A program made the position numbers and the translations under genes. From Bradyrhizobium diazoefficiens (GTDB taxonomy: Bacteria; Pseudomonadota; Alphaproteobacteria; Rhizobiales; Xanthobacteraceae), in the NCBI RefSeq assembly GCF_016616885.1, contig NZ_CP067102.1:3066501-3130500 (forward strand): DNA of 64,000 bases, in the 5' to 3' direction. Every line of letters starts with the position of its first letter. Positions within the stretch are counted from its first letter, which is position 1. The notes below the pieces were generated by a model that saw nothing but the letters and a program-made list of their open reading frames with translations, was not told the DNA's origin and did not search any database. Shown one piece after another: positions 23,868 through 32,978 of this stretch.

Positions 23868-24737
23868 ATGACCTCAATCCTCACCAACCTGTTCGATGGC
23901 GTTGCCTACGGCATGCTGCTGTTCGTGCTCGCTTGCGGGCTCGCGGTTACGCTCGGCCTGATGAACTTCGTCAACCTCGCCCATGGCGCCTTCGCCATGG
24001 CCGGCGGCTATGTCTGCATGGTGCTGGTCAACAGGATGGGATGGCCGTTCTTCGCCGCGCTGCCGCTGGCCTTTGTCTCCGCGGCCGCAATCGGAATTGC
24101 GCTCGAGCGCACGCTCTATCGCCACCTCTATGCGCGCAGTCACCTCGACCAGGTGCTGTTCACGATCGGACTGACATTCATGTCGGTCGCAGCCGTGGAC
24201 TACATCCAGGGCTCGTCGCGGGTGTTCATCAACCTGCCGGCCGCGCTGCAAGGCCAGTTCGACGTGTTCGGCGTCGGCATCGGCCGCTACCGGCTGATGA
24301 TCATCGTGATCTGCGGCCTGCTCACCATCGGTCTGCAGATGGTGCTGGCCAAGACCCGCTTCGGCAGCCGCCTGCGCGCCGCCGTCGACGATCCCCGCGC
24401 CGCGAGCGGCCTCGGCATCAACGTGCCGCAGGTGTTCGCGTTTACCTTCGCCTTTGGATGCGGGCTTGCGGGTCTCGGTGGTGCGCTGAGCGCCGAGATC
24501 CTCGGCCTCGATCCGTATTTCCCGCTGAAGTTCATGATCTACTTCCTGATCGTGGTCACCGTCGGCGGCTCGTCCTCGATCACCGGACCATTTTTGGCCT
24601 CGCTCCTGCTCGGCATCGGCGACGTCGCCGGCAAATATTACGTGCCGAAGATGGGACCCTTCGTGATCTACACCATGATGATCGTGATCCTGATCTGGCG
24701 CCCGAACGGCCTGTTCGGCCGCACGGCCGCGCGTTGA
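23868..24737 (+). CDS. HAAT-family ABC transporter permease (LivH-type, second operon)
   Basis: A 289-residue inner-membrane permease with about eight membrane segments. The LivH block LGLMNFVNLAHGAFAMAGGY lies at about residues 30-50 and the coupling region FMIYFLIVVTVGGSSSITGP near 222-241. The start ATG follows the repeat element by about 50 bases; no strong ribosome site is visible. It is followed after eight bases by the LivM-type gene. Confidence 0.93.
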   Translation: MTSILTNLFDGVAYGMLLFVLACGLAVTLGLMNFVNLAHGAFAMAGGYVCMVLVNRMGWPFFAALPLAFVSAAAIGIALERTLYRHLYARSHLDQVLFTIGLTFMSVAAVDYIQGSSRVFINLPAALQGQFDVFGVGIGRYRLMIIVICGLLTIGLQMVLAKTRFGSRLRAAVDDPRAASGLGINVPQVFAFTFAFGCGLAGLGGALSAEILGLDPYFPLKFMIYFLIVVTVGGSSSITGPFLASLLLGIGDVAGKYYVPKMGPFVIYTMMIVILIWRPNGLFGRTAAR

Positions 24738-24745
24738 GTTTGCCG

Positions 24746-25774
24746 ATGAGCGCTTCGTCCGACGTCGGTTATCACGCCCAGCGGCAGGCGCGCTGGCACT
24801 ATGGCGAGGCCGCCTTCTGGCTCGTCGTGCTCGCCTGCGGCTTTCTGTTTCCCACGCGCTATCTGATCATGACCGACATCCTGCGGCTGGCGCTGTTTGC
24901 GATGTCGCTCGATCTCATCCTCGGCTATGCCGGCATCGTCTCGCTCGGCCACGCCGCCTTCTTCGGCGTCGGCGCCTATGCCGCGGGATTGCTGGCGCTG
25001 CACGGCATCATCAACGAGCCGGTGCTGGCGCTGATCGCTGCGGGCTTGGCTGCGATGGTGCTCGGCTTTGCCACCAGCTTCCTGGTGATCCGCGGCGTCG
25101 ACCTGACCCGGCTGATGGTGACGCTCGGCATCGCGCTACTGCTGGAGGCGCTGGCCGAGCGCTTCTCCAACATTACTGGCGGCACCGACGGCCTGCAGGG
25201 CATCGAGATGCAGCCGATCCTTGGCGAGATCCCGTTCGATATGTTCGGCAAAGCCGGCTTCTTCTATTCGTCGGCCGTTCTGTTTGTGCTGTTCCTTCTC
25301 GCCCGCCGCATCGTGCACTCGCCGTTCGGCCTGTCGCTGCGCGCGATCAAGAACAATCCGCTCCGCGCCGCCGCGATCGGCATCCCGGTGAACCGCCGCT
25401 TGATTGCGATCTATACTCTAGCAGCGTTCTATGCCGGTATTGCAGGCGCGCTGTTCACCCAGACCACCGCGATCGCTTCGCTCGACGTGTTCGCCTTCGA
25501 GCGCTCCGCCGATCTGATGCTGGTGCTCGTGATCGGCGGCACCGGTTATCTCTATGGCGGGCTGATCGGCGCGGTGATCTTCCGCATGCTCCAGGAAGTG
25601 TTCTCCACGATCACCCCGCAATATTGGCAGTTCTGGATCGGCCTCGTGCTGGTCGTGATCGTGCTGGTCGGCCGCCAGCGCCTGCATCGCTGGGTGCTCT
25701 ATGTGCCCAATCTGGTGATCAAGCAGGTGATGGGGCGCAAGGCCGTCGTCGCCGTGCCGGAGAGCGACGCATGA
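24746..25774 (+). CDS. HAAT-family ABC transporter permease (LivM-type, second operon)
   Basis: A 342-residue permease with about ten membrane segments and the LivM hallmark DLILGYAGIVSLGHAAFFGVGAY (its core is GYAGIVSLGHAAF). The coupling region is LVLVIGGTGYLYGGLIG. The start is the ATG at 24746; the open frame reaches far upstream across the LivH-type gene but that part is out of its coding frame. Its stop overlaps the next start in ATGA. Confidence 0.92.
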   Translation: MSASSDVGYHAQRQARWHYGEAAFWLVVLACGFLFPTRYLIMTDILRLALFAMSLDLILGYAGIVSLGHAAFFGVGAYAAGLLALHGIINEPVLALIAAGLAAMVLGFATSFLVIRGVDLTRLMVTLGIALLLEALAERFSNITGGTDGLQGIEMQPILGEIPFDMFGKAGFFYSSAVLFVLFLLARRIVHSPFGLSLRAIKNNPLRAAAIGIPVNRRLIAIYTLAAFYAGIAGALFTQTTAIASLDVFAFERSADLMLVLVIGGTGYLYGGLIGAVIFRMLQEVFSTITPQYWQFWIGLVLVVIVLVGRQRLHRWVLYVPNLVIKQVMGRKAVVAVPESDA

Positions 25775-26526
25775 CCATCGCGCTTGAAACCCGGAATCTC
25801 GAAAAGACCTTTGGCGGCCTGCGCGTCACCCGCGACTTGTCGCTGAAGATCGAGCAGGGCGCCCGCCATGCGCTGATCGGTCCGAACGGCGCGGGCAAGA
25901 CCACGGTCATCAACCAGCTCACCGGCGTGCTCAAGCCGAACTCGGGCCGCATCCTGCTCGAAGGCCAGGACATCACCGATCTGCCCGTGCACAAGCGCGT
26001 ACTGCGCGGTCTGTCGCGCACATTCCAGATCAACCAGCTCTATCCTGATCTGACCCCGCTTGAGACCATCGGCCTGACCGTCTCCGAGCGCCTCGGCCAT
26101 GGCGGCGACTGGTGGCGGCGAATGGGCACCCGCAACGACGTCAACGGCGAGATCGCCGATCTGTTGACGCGCTTTCATCTGCTCGATGTCATGAACGAAC
26201 AGACCGTGACGCTGCCTTACGGCAAGCAGCGCCTGCTCGAGATCGCGGTCGCGATCGCCGCCAAGCCGCGGGTGCTGCTGCTCGACGAGCCCGCCGCGGG
26301 CGTGCCGGAGAGCGAGCGCCACGACATTCTCGCCGTCGTAGGTAGCCTGCCGCGCGACGTCACCGTGCTGCTGATCGAGCACGACATGGATCTCGTGTTC
26401 TCCTTTGCCGACCGCATCTCGGTGCTGGTCGCCGGCGCGCTGCTGACCGAAGGCCCGCCCGACCAGGTCGCGCGCGATCCGCAGGTGAAGGCGGTCTATC
26501 TCGGCGAGGAGGCGGTCAATGTCTGA
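25771..26526 (+). CDS. HAAT-family ABC transporter ATPase (LivG-type, second operon)
   Basis: A 251-residue ATPase: Walker A GPNGAGKTTV at about 35-44, the LivG insertion with FQINQLYPDLTPLETI, a signature written LPYGKQRLLEIA, Walker B VLLLDEPAAGVPE and the switch region IEHDMDLVFSFAD. The start overlaps the LivM-type stop by four bases, and its own end overlaps the LivF-type gene by eight bases, so the subunits are tightly coupled. The GMNP-type stretch that usually follows Walker B is GVPE here. Confidence 0.93.
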   Translation: MTIALETRNLEKTFGGLRVTRDLSLKIEQGARHALIGPNGAGKTTVINQLTGVLKPNSGRILLEGQDITDLPVHKRVLRGLSRTFQINQLYPDLTPLETIGLTVSERLGHGGDWWRRMGTRNDVNGEIADLLTRFHLLDVMNEQTVTLPYGKQRLLEIAVAIAAKPRVLLLDEPAAGVPESERHDILAVVGSLPRDVTVLLIEHDMDLVFSFADRISVLVAGALLTEGPPDQVARDPQVKAVYLGEEAVNV

Positions 26527-27235
26527 CCTGCTCGCAATCAAGTCTCTGCGCGCCGGCTATGGCGAGGCCGTAGTGCTGCCCAACATGTCCCTGCGCCTGG
26601 CCGAGGGGCAGGTGCTGGCGCTGCTCGGGCGTAACGGCACCGGCAAGACCACGCTGATCAATTCCGTCGTCGGCGTCACCCGCCGCTTCTCCGGCAACCT
26701 CACCCTCGGCGGCACCGACGTCACCACCATGCGGCCGGACCAGCGGGCGCGCGCCGGCATTGGCTGGGTGCCGCAGGAGCGCAACATCTTCCGCTCGCTG
26801 ACGGTGGAGGAGAACATGACCGCGGTGGCGCAGCCCGGTCCCTGGACCGTGGAGAAGGTCTACGAGATGTTTCCGCGGCTGAAGGAGCGGCGAAGCAACT
26901 TCGGCAACCAGCTCTCCGGCGGCGAGCAGCAGATGCTGGCGATCGGCCGCGCGCTGACCCTCAACCCAAAAGTTCTGCTGCTGGACGAGCCAACCGAGGG
27001 CCTGGCCCCGATCATCGTCGAGGAGCTTCTGAAGGCGATCGGCACCATCACCCGGGCCGGCGGCATCTGCTCGATCATCGTCGAGCAGAATGCCCAAAAG
27101 ATTCTGGGGCTTGCCGACCGCGTTGTGATATTGGAACGCGGAACGATCGTCCACGACGCCCCGAGCGCCGCGCTGAAGGCCGACCCGTCGGTCCTGGAGC
27201 GCCACCTCGGTGTCGCAGGGGCGGCGGCCCACTAA
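26519..27235 (+). CDS. HAAT-family ABC transporter ATPase (LivF-type, second operon)
   Basis: A 238-residue ATPase with Walker A GRNGTGKTTLI, the LivF block IGWVPQERNIFRSLTVEEN, signature LSGGEQQML, Walker B VLLLDEPTEGL and switch VEQNAQK. It completes the importer with the LivG-type subunit. The gene is the last transporter gene; a MetE-like gene begins 21 bases after its stop and is very probably in the same transcript. Confidence 0.93.
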   Translation: MSDLLAIKSLRAGYGEAVVLPNMSLRLAEGQVLALLGRNGTGKTTLINSVVGVTRRFSGNLTLGGTDVTTMRPDQRARAGIGWVPQERNIFRSLTVEENMTAVAQPGPWTVEKVYEMFPRLKERRSNFGNQLSGGEQQMLAIGRALTLNPKVLLLDEPTEGLAPIIVEELLKAIGTITRAGGICSIIVEQNAQKILGLADRVVILERGTIVHDAPSAALKADPSVLERHLGVAGAAAH

Positions 27236-27256
27236 AAAATCCTCGGGAGTCAAAAA

Positions 27257-28375
27257 ATGCAGCGAACCAAAGCCCCCTTCCGTGCCGACGAGGTCGGCAG
27301 CCTCCTGCGCCCCGCCAAGATCAAGGAAGCCCGCGCCAAGCTCGAGAAGGGCGAGATTTCGGCCGACGATCTGCGCAAGATCGAGGACATGGAGATCGAG
27401 AAGGTCGTGCACAAGCAGGCCTCGGTCGGCCTGAAGCTCGCGACCGACGGCGAATTCCGCCGCTCCTGGTGGCATTTCGATTTCCTGGCCAAGCTCACCG
27501 GCTGCGAAATGTTCCACCCGGACACCGGCATCCAGTTCGCCGGCGTCGAGACGCGGCATGACGCGGTGCGGGTGATCGGCAAGCTGGACTTCCCCGACAA
27601 TCACCCGATGCTGGACCACTTCCGTTTCCTGAAGAAGGTAGCCGACCAGGCCCACGTCACCGCCAAGATGACGATCCCGTCGCCGGCCGTGCTGCACTTC
27701 CGCGGCGGCCGCAAGGCGATCTCCAAGGACGTCTATCCCGATCTCGACGCCTTCTACGAGGATCTCGGCAAGACCTATCGCAAGGCCGTGAAGGCGTTCT
27801 ACGACGCCGGCTGCCGCTATCTGCAGTTCGACGACACCGTGTGGGCCTATCTCTGCTCGCCGGACGAATTGCAGAAGGCGCGCGAGCGTGGCGACAATCC
27901 GGAAGGCCTCCAGCAGATCTACGCGCGTATCATCAACTACGCGCTGGCCGAGAAGCCCGCCGACATGGTGGTGACCACGCACGTCTGCCGCGGCAATTTC
28001 CGTTCGACTTGGATTTCCTCGGGCGGCTACGAGCCGGTGGCCGAGACCATGCTCGCCGGCACCAATTACGACGGCTACTTCCTCGAATACGACTCTGACC
28101 GCGCCGGCGGCTTCGAGCCGCTGCGCTTCCTGCCCAAGGGCAACAAGGTCGTCGTGGTCGGCGTCATTACCTCGAAGTTCGGTGAGCTCGAGAAGAAGGA
28201 CGACATCAAGCGCCGTCTCGAAGAAGCTTCCAAGTTTGCGCCGCTGGAGCAGCTCGCACTGTCGCCACAGTGCGGCTTTGCCTCGACGGAGGAGGGCAAC
28301 ATCCTCTCCGAGGAGGAGCAGTGGGCCAAGCTCAGCCTTGCGGTCGAGATCGCGAAGGAAGTGTGGGGCAATTAA
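27257..28375 (+). CDS. Cobalamin-independent methionine synthase (MetE C-terminal domain) family protein
   Basis: A 372-residue single-domain homologue of the catalytic half of MetE, a zinc-dependent methyl transferase to a thiol. The N-terminal RADEVGSLLRPAKIKEAR and FDDTVWAYL blocks are typical. The zinc ligands are visible as THVCRGNF (His about 241, Cys about 243) and SPQCGFAS (Cys about 340). Short homologues such as YxjG/YxjH lack the folate-binding N-terminal half and can use other methyl donors. Being directly behind a HAAT importer suggests the imported compound is methylated or sulphur-containing. The ATG has the ribosome site GGGAG. Confidence 0.85.
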   Translation: MQRTKAPFRADEVGSLLRPAKIKEARAKLEKGEISADDLRKIEDMEIEKVVHKQASVGLKLATDGEFRRSWWHFDFLAKLTGCEMFHPDTGIQFAGVETRHDAVRVIGKLDFPDNHPMLDHFRFLKKVADQAHVTAKMTIPSPAVLHFRGGRKAISKDVYPDLDAFYEDLGKTYRKAVKAFYDAGCRYLQFDDTVWAYLCSPDELQKARERGDNPEGLQQIYARIINYALAEKPADMVVTTHVCRGNFRSTWISSGGYEPVAETMLAGTNYDGYFLEYDSDRAGGFEPLRFLPKGNKVVVVGVITSKFGELEKKDDIKRRLEEASKFAPLEQLALSPQCGFASTEEGNILSEEEQWAKLSLAVEIAKEVWGN

Positions 28376-28390
28376 GTTGCCTCGTGGTTG

Positions 28391-28493
28391 CTGTCATTCC
28401 CCGCGAAAGCGGGGAATCCAGTACGCCGCGGCATCTCGATAAATCACGGACGTCTCGGAGTACTGGATCGCCCGGTCAAGCCGGGCGATGACA
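28391..28493. repeat. Dispersed intergenic palindromic repeat, copy A2
   Basis: The element starts CTGTCATTCCCCGCGAAAGC and contains the inner palindrome CCCCGCGAAAGCGGGG, then a second palindrome GCCCGGTCAAGCCGGGC at its right end. It shares the ATCCAGTACGCCGCGGC core with the element at 7502-7602. It lies downstream of the MetE-like gene and may act as its transcript end. Confidence 0.75.
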
Positions 28494-28548
28494 CTGAGTG
28501 TGTGGCGGGCAGCTTCTCGATCCTGACGTGGTGGCACAATCGCCAGCC

Positions 28549-28896
28549 TCACTTCACCGCCAGATAGACCTCGCCCAGCAGCGACGAGTTCGACCACGGC
28601 ACCTGCTTGTTCTTCGTGCCCGAGACCACCTCGGCCCGCACCCGCGTCAGCATCTGCTGCACCTCCAGCCCGGGCGCGCCGATATGGCGGGACAGCGCCG
28701 CGGAGAAGGGCGAATTGGCGCCTTCGCCGTCGAGCGCCACTTGGCCCGGTGCGGTCGCGAATGCGATCAGCGTGCCGGCTCCCAACGTCGCACCGGATCC
28801 GAGGCTTGACGGCGCGGCAAGGCCTGATGCGCCCTCGATACCGCGACTGCTGCCGGCGCTTGCGACCTGCTGCGCCATCGGATTGTTGCGGCAGGC
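28549..28896 (-). pseudogene. Caspase-like (peptidase C14) C-terminal remnant
   Basis: The minus strand encodes ACRNNPMAQQVASAGSSRG, GTLIAFATAPGQVALDGEG, NSPFSAALSRHI and PWSNSSLLGEVYLAV, the second half of a caspase/metacaspase-type domain as found in many Bradyrhizobium proteins. The catalytic Cys (codon 28893-28891, in ACRNNP) survives, but the preceding His-Gly half of the active site and any start are missing: upstream the frame reads unrelated residues back to the stop of the retropepsin-like gene. The remnant cannot form a protease on its own. Confidence 0.7.
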
Positions 28897-28971
28897 GACA
28901 GAAAGGGAACGTGCCCCTTTGTTGCCCCCAATGGATCGCCGGTTCAGATCCCAGTAGTTGCGGATGCGGTC

Positions 28972-29931
28972 TTACTTTTTCGGTTGGCGGGTGCGGATCT
29001 CGATAGAACCTCCGGCCATCTGAACTTCGAATCGCGACAGGAAGCTCATGCCAAGCAGGCCATCGACGCCGGCGTCGTAACTCTTGTCATCCGTGTTCTG
29101 GATCGCTACGGGCACGTTGGTTGCTTCCAGCTTGCCGAGCGCAACCTTGTCGGCCCTGGAGAGCTTCGCCCTGCTCTGGCCGTTGGCTGTCATGAGCATG
29201 ATCTCGCTGGCGCCTGCGTCGGTGATTTTGGCGCGGCCGGCAAAAGTGGATTTCACGGACACGTAGGTCGCACCGGTATCGAGGATGAATAGTCCGGAAA
29301 CGCCGTTGATCGTTGCCTTGACTGTAACGACGTCCTTCTGCCCGCGGAGAGGGAAGCTCTCCTTGCGAAATCCCGTCGACGCGGTGCAGTGGCCCTGGCT
29401 TTCGTAGTCGGAGATAATCTTCCGAGTCTGGGTGGTATCACGGATGGCCGGATCGAGCGCTACCCATAGACTGATCGGCGCTGCGGCCTCGCAGAACTGC
29501 TTGAGCGCGGCATAGGCGCCTGCCATGCGCAGAAACACGCGGCTCGAAATCGATTTCTTGTCTGCGCCATAGAGCTCGATGGCATCCGAATAATCGGCCA
29601 GCGCACGGTGGTAGTCTTGCAGGCCTTCAAGCGCGACGCCTCGCAAGTAATGCGCGTCGTGATTGGTCGGTGCGCGCCGCATGAACTCGTCGGCGACCTC
29701 CACGGCTCTGGGATAGTCGGTGAGCTTGAGATAGATATCGATCGAGCGATGCAGTGCCGTGATCGGCGCGCCGCAATTCATGACGAACTTATAGAGCCCG
29801 TTGGCGCCCTCTCGCCGGTAGCCGAGCTTGTCCAGCATCAACGCGAGATCGCCGATGCTTTTCTGGTCGCACGGCTCGCGCTTCAACTCTTCCAGGCGCA
29901 GCCAGACAAACGGATCGCGCGCGGCCGCCAC
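28972..29931 (-). CDS. TPR and retropepsin-like aspartic protease domain protein (5' end split off)
   Basis: A 319-residue open frame from a weak GTG. The N-terminal half has TPR-like helices (about residues 25-165, e.g. DAHYLRGVALEGLQDYHRALADYSDAI). The C-terminal half is a single retropepsin-like domain with the catalytic DTGA at residues 218-221 (GLFILDTGATYVSV) and the second conserved block GVDGLLGMSFL. Such TIGR02281/gag-asp-type proteases act as homodimers, usually in the periplasm. The expected signal peptide is present 5' at 30059-29943 but in another frame, separated by an apparent one-base deletion near 29958 (see next entry and findings). Confidence 0.8.
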   Translation of the reverse strand: MAAARDPFVWLRLEELKREPCDQKSIGDLALMLDKLGYRREGANGLYKFVMNCGAPITALHRSIDIYLKLTDYPRAVEVADEFMRRAPTNHDAHYLRGVALEGLQDYHRALADYSDAIELYGADKKSISSRVFLRMAGAYAALKQFCEAAAPISLWVALDPAIRDTTQTRKIISDYESQGHCTASTGFRKESFPLRGQKDVVTVKATINGVSGLFILDTGATYVSVKSTFAGRAKITDAGASEIMLMTANGQSRAKLSRADKVALGKLEATNVPVAIQNTDDKSYDAGVDGLLGMSFLSRFEVQMAGGSIEIRTRQPKK

Positions 29932-29942
29932 GGGCAGGGCGC

Positions 29943-30059
29943 CTATCCTTTCGTAGACTGGTGCGAAAATTCGTCGGGGTTCTCATCCAGGTAACCTGCG
30001 CATGCGCCGCCCGATATTGCCGCCAGAAAGCAAGCGGCGAGCCAAAACAACCTGAACAT
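29943..30059 (-). pseudogene. Detached signal peptide of the retropepsin-like protein
   Basis: From ATG 30059 the minus strand reads MFRLFWLAACFLAAISGG then ACAGYLDENPDEFSHQ, a classic Sec signal peptide and mature start, then hits a stop at 29943. In the frame of the protease body the same DNA reads VYERIGALPVAAARDPF. Doubling the G at 29958 (CAG-GTC-TAC) joins the two into one uninterrupted protein of about 360 residues. This piece is therefore the real N-terminus of the downstream gene, separated by a one-base deletion in the DNA or in the sequence record. Confidence 0.75.
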
Positions 30060-30242
30060 ATCCTGCCCCGACCATCCCCGTTGGCCACGTATACCAACAA
30101 GTGTAGGCGCGGCCAAATGCACGATGAGGTGTACCCGGAGGAATCGATTGGGGAGTGGAGCCAATTCCTGAGGGTATTCCCTGAGTGGGCAGAACTTGCT
30201 AAGAGACAGGTCCCAACCATCCTGCCCACCATCATCCCATTC

Positions 30243-31595
30243 ATGAAGAACGACGAAATCCTGAGCGAAATCACCGAGTTCTGTCGCAAGGCGGACATGG
30301 CGGAATCGACGTTTGGCCGGCGCGCGGTGAACGATGGGAAGCTCGTGCATCGCCTGCGCGAGGGCAAGCGCATCACCATCGACACGCTGGAGCGGATCCA
30401 GGCCTACATGGCCGCGTCGACCGGAGGCCTGCCGCCGCCGCGGGGACTTCAGGTGCCCCCGGAAAAGCGCGATCCGCGCGGCAATTTCCGCTTCTTCGAG
30501 AACCGGCAGAAATATTTGCTGTTCGTCCACACCTGCAGCGAGAAGCGGGTGATCGCCGACCGGGTGGCGCTGGAGCTTGCCACCATCCATCCGCGGCCCC
30601 CGGCATTGCGGATCTTCGACGCCGGTGTCGGCGACGGCACGGTGCTGGCGCGGGTGCTGCGTGCCACGCACCAGCGCTATCCGCACATGCCGTTCTATGT
30701 CGCCGGCAAGGAGCTCAGTCTCGAGGATTTGCGCCTGACGCTGGAGAAGGTGCCGGACCGCATTTTCGAGCATCCGGCGTCGATTTTCGTCTTCACCAAC
30801 ATGTTCTATTCGGAGGCGCCGTGGCTTACGCCGGCGTCGCCTGCGGCAGCGGCAGCCACCGTCTGGCACGAGGTCCCGCTACGGGGCGCCTCGTCAGGCG
30901 AGTTCGAGCAGCAGATCGCCGAGCTTCGGCCGTTCCTGGAGCAGAACTGGCGTGCCGCGATCAGCCCGCGCACGGCCATGCCGCTGTATGAGCGGCCGGT
31001 GGTCCTGGTGCTCTACCGCGAAGACCACAGGTTCCTGCTGGATTCGACCATTCCGCGGCCGGGCCAGACCGAGGCCAATTTCGACCTCGTCATCGCATCC
31101 CAGCCATACCGTGCCCTGTCCTCGGTCAATTTCCGGGCCAAGCGGATCATTGCACCGCTGGCTAAGGCCTTGCGGCCGGGCGGCCGCCTGATTGGAATTC
31201 ACTCCCATGGTCACGATCCCGGCATGGAAATGATCCAGGCCATCTGGCCCGGAGAAAATCCTTTCTCGGTGAGCCGTCATGAGCTATTGCGCGCCGTCAA
31301 GTACGAGCTTGGGTCGTTGGGCCGCGACTTAAATTTGAATGCTTACGCGGATAACCGTTCGATCTTCAGGTATGATATGGAAGCGCTGCCCAACGAGGTA
31401 ACGGGTACCATCGGAACCTCGACGGCCTTTGCAGCGTGGAATGCGGCGGTGTATGTCGCTCAGATTGAGGACGACCGGTTGACAGATATGACTCAAAACG
31501 GCCGCACTCTGGATGCCGCCAGGGATGTGCTGCGAAAGTACAACGGGCTCTGGTTTCTCGACGAATCCTACGTCATCTCGCGCCGGCGTGATTGA
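30243..31595 (+). CDS. HTH plus class I SAM-methyltransferase-fold protein, upstream of metK
   Basis: About 450 residues from the ATG at 30243; an upstream ATG at 30117 in the same frame is possible, and neither has a strong ribosome site. Residues about 5-55 look like a repressor-type helix-turn-helix (MAESTFGRRAVNDGKLVHRL, then GKRITIDTLERIQAYM). Residues about 90-450 have a class I methyltransferase fold: motif I FDAGVGDGT (126-132), an acidic residue after beta-2 in AGKELSLEDL, motif IV FDLVIASQPY and LRPGGRLIGIHSHG. It ends 60 bases before metK and is codirectional with metK and ahcY. It could methylate a substrate or use SAM as a signal to regulate the SAM cycle; neither is proven. Confidence 0.75.
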   Translation: MKNDEILSEITEFCRKADMAESTFGRRAVNDGKLVHRLREGKRITIDTLERIQAYMAASTGGLPPPRGLQVPPEKRDPRGNFRFFENRQKYLLFVHTCSEKRVIADRVALELATIHPRPPALRIFDAGVGDGTVLARVLRATHQRYPHMPFYVAGKELSLEDLRLTLEKVPDRIFEHPASIFVFTNMFYSEAPWLTPASPAAAAATVWHEVPLRGASSGEFEQQIAELRPFLEQNWRAAISPRTAMPLYERPVVLVLYREDHRFLLDSTIPRPGQTEANFDLVIASQPYRALSSVNFRAKRIIAPLAKALRPGGRLIGIHSHGHDPGMEMIQAIWPGENPFSVSRHELLRAVKYELGSLGRDLNLNAYADNRSIFRYDMEALPNEVTGTIGTSTAFAAWNAAVYVAQIEDDRLTDMTQNGRTLDAARDVLRKYNGLWFLDESYVISRRRD

Positions 31596-31624
31596 CATAA
31601 TCCAAGGGTAAACATCGCAAACGT

Positions 31625-31640
31625 CCGCCTGAAGTGGCGG
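31625..31640 (+). promoter_or_regulatory. Small hairpin next to the metK ribosome site
   Basis: CCGCC at 31625-31629 pairs with GGCGG at 31636-31640 around a six-base loop, with one more possible T-A pair at the base. It ends three bases before the purine-rich ribosome site AAGGGG of metK. It may tune translation. The sequence does not match the SAM-I, SAM-II or SAM/SAH riboswitch patterns that I know. Confidence 0.3.
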
Positions 31641-31655
31641 AACAAGGGGTTACTG

Positions 31656-32852
<1,197 letters not shown>

Positions 32853-32867
32853 TTACCGAAATCATTC

Positions 32868-32952
32868 CGGGACGCCGCGAGAGCGGCGAACCGGGATCGC
32901 TAATCCTTCAAATCAAGATTCCGGGTTCGCCTGTTCAGGGTGACGCGGAATG
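32868..32952. repeat. Intergenic inverted repeat between metK and ahcY
   Basis: ATTCCGGGACGCCGCGAGAG and GATTCCGGGTTCGCC with the closing CGCGGAATGAC form an interrupted palindrome (CATTCCG...CGGAATG) of the type scattered between genes in this genus. It occupies most of the 126-base gap. It may act as a processing or partial termination site between the two SAM-cycle genes. Confidence 0.55.
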
Positions 32953-32978
32953 ACCCGTTCAACAACAGGACACTCGCA

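Noticed and set aside
28897..28971. Attachment site or integrase end between the caspase remnant and the retropepsin-like gene
   Set aside because: The translated tail (NYWDLNRRSIGGNK) and the GGGGGCAAC run looked foreign, but no integrase, no tRNA gene and no direct repeat was found.
31596..31655. SAM-type riboswitch upstream of metK
   Set aside because: The gap is only 60 bases and does not contain the conserved cores of SAM-I, SAM-II or SAM/SAH aptamers as I know them; only a small hairpin is left.
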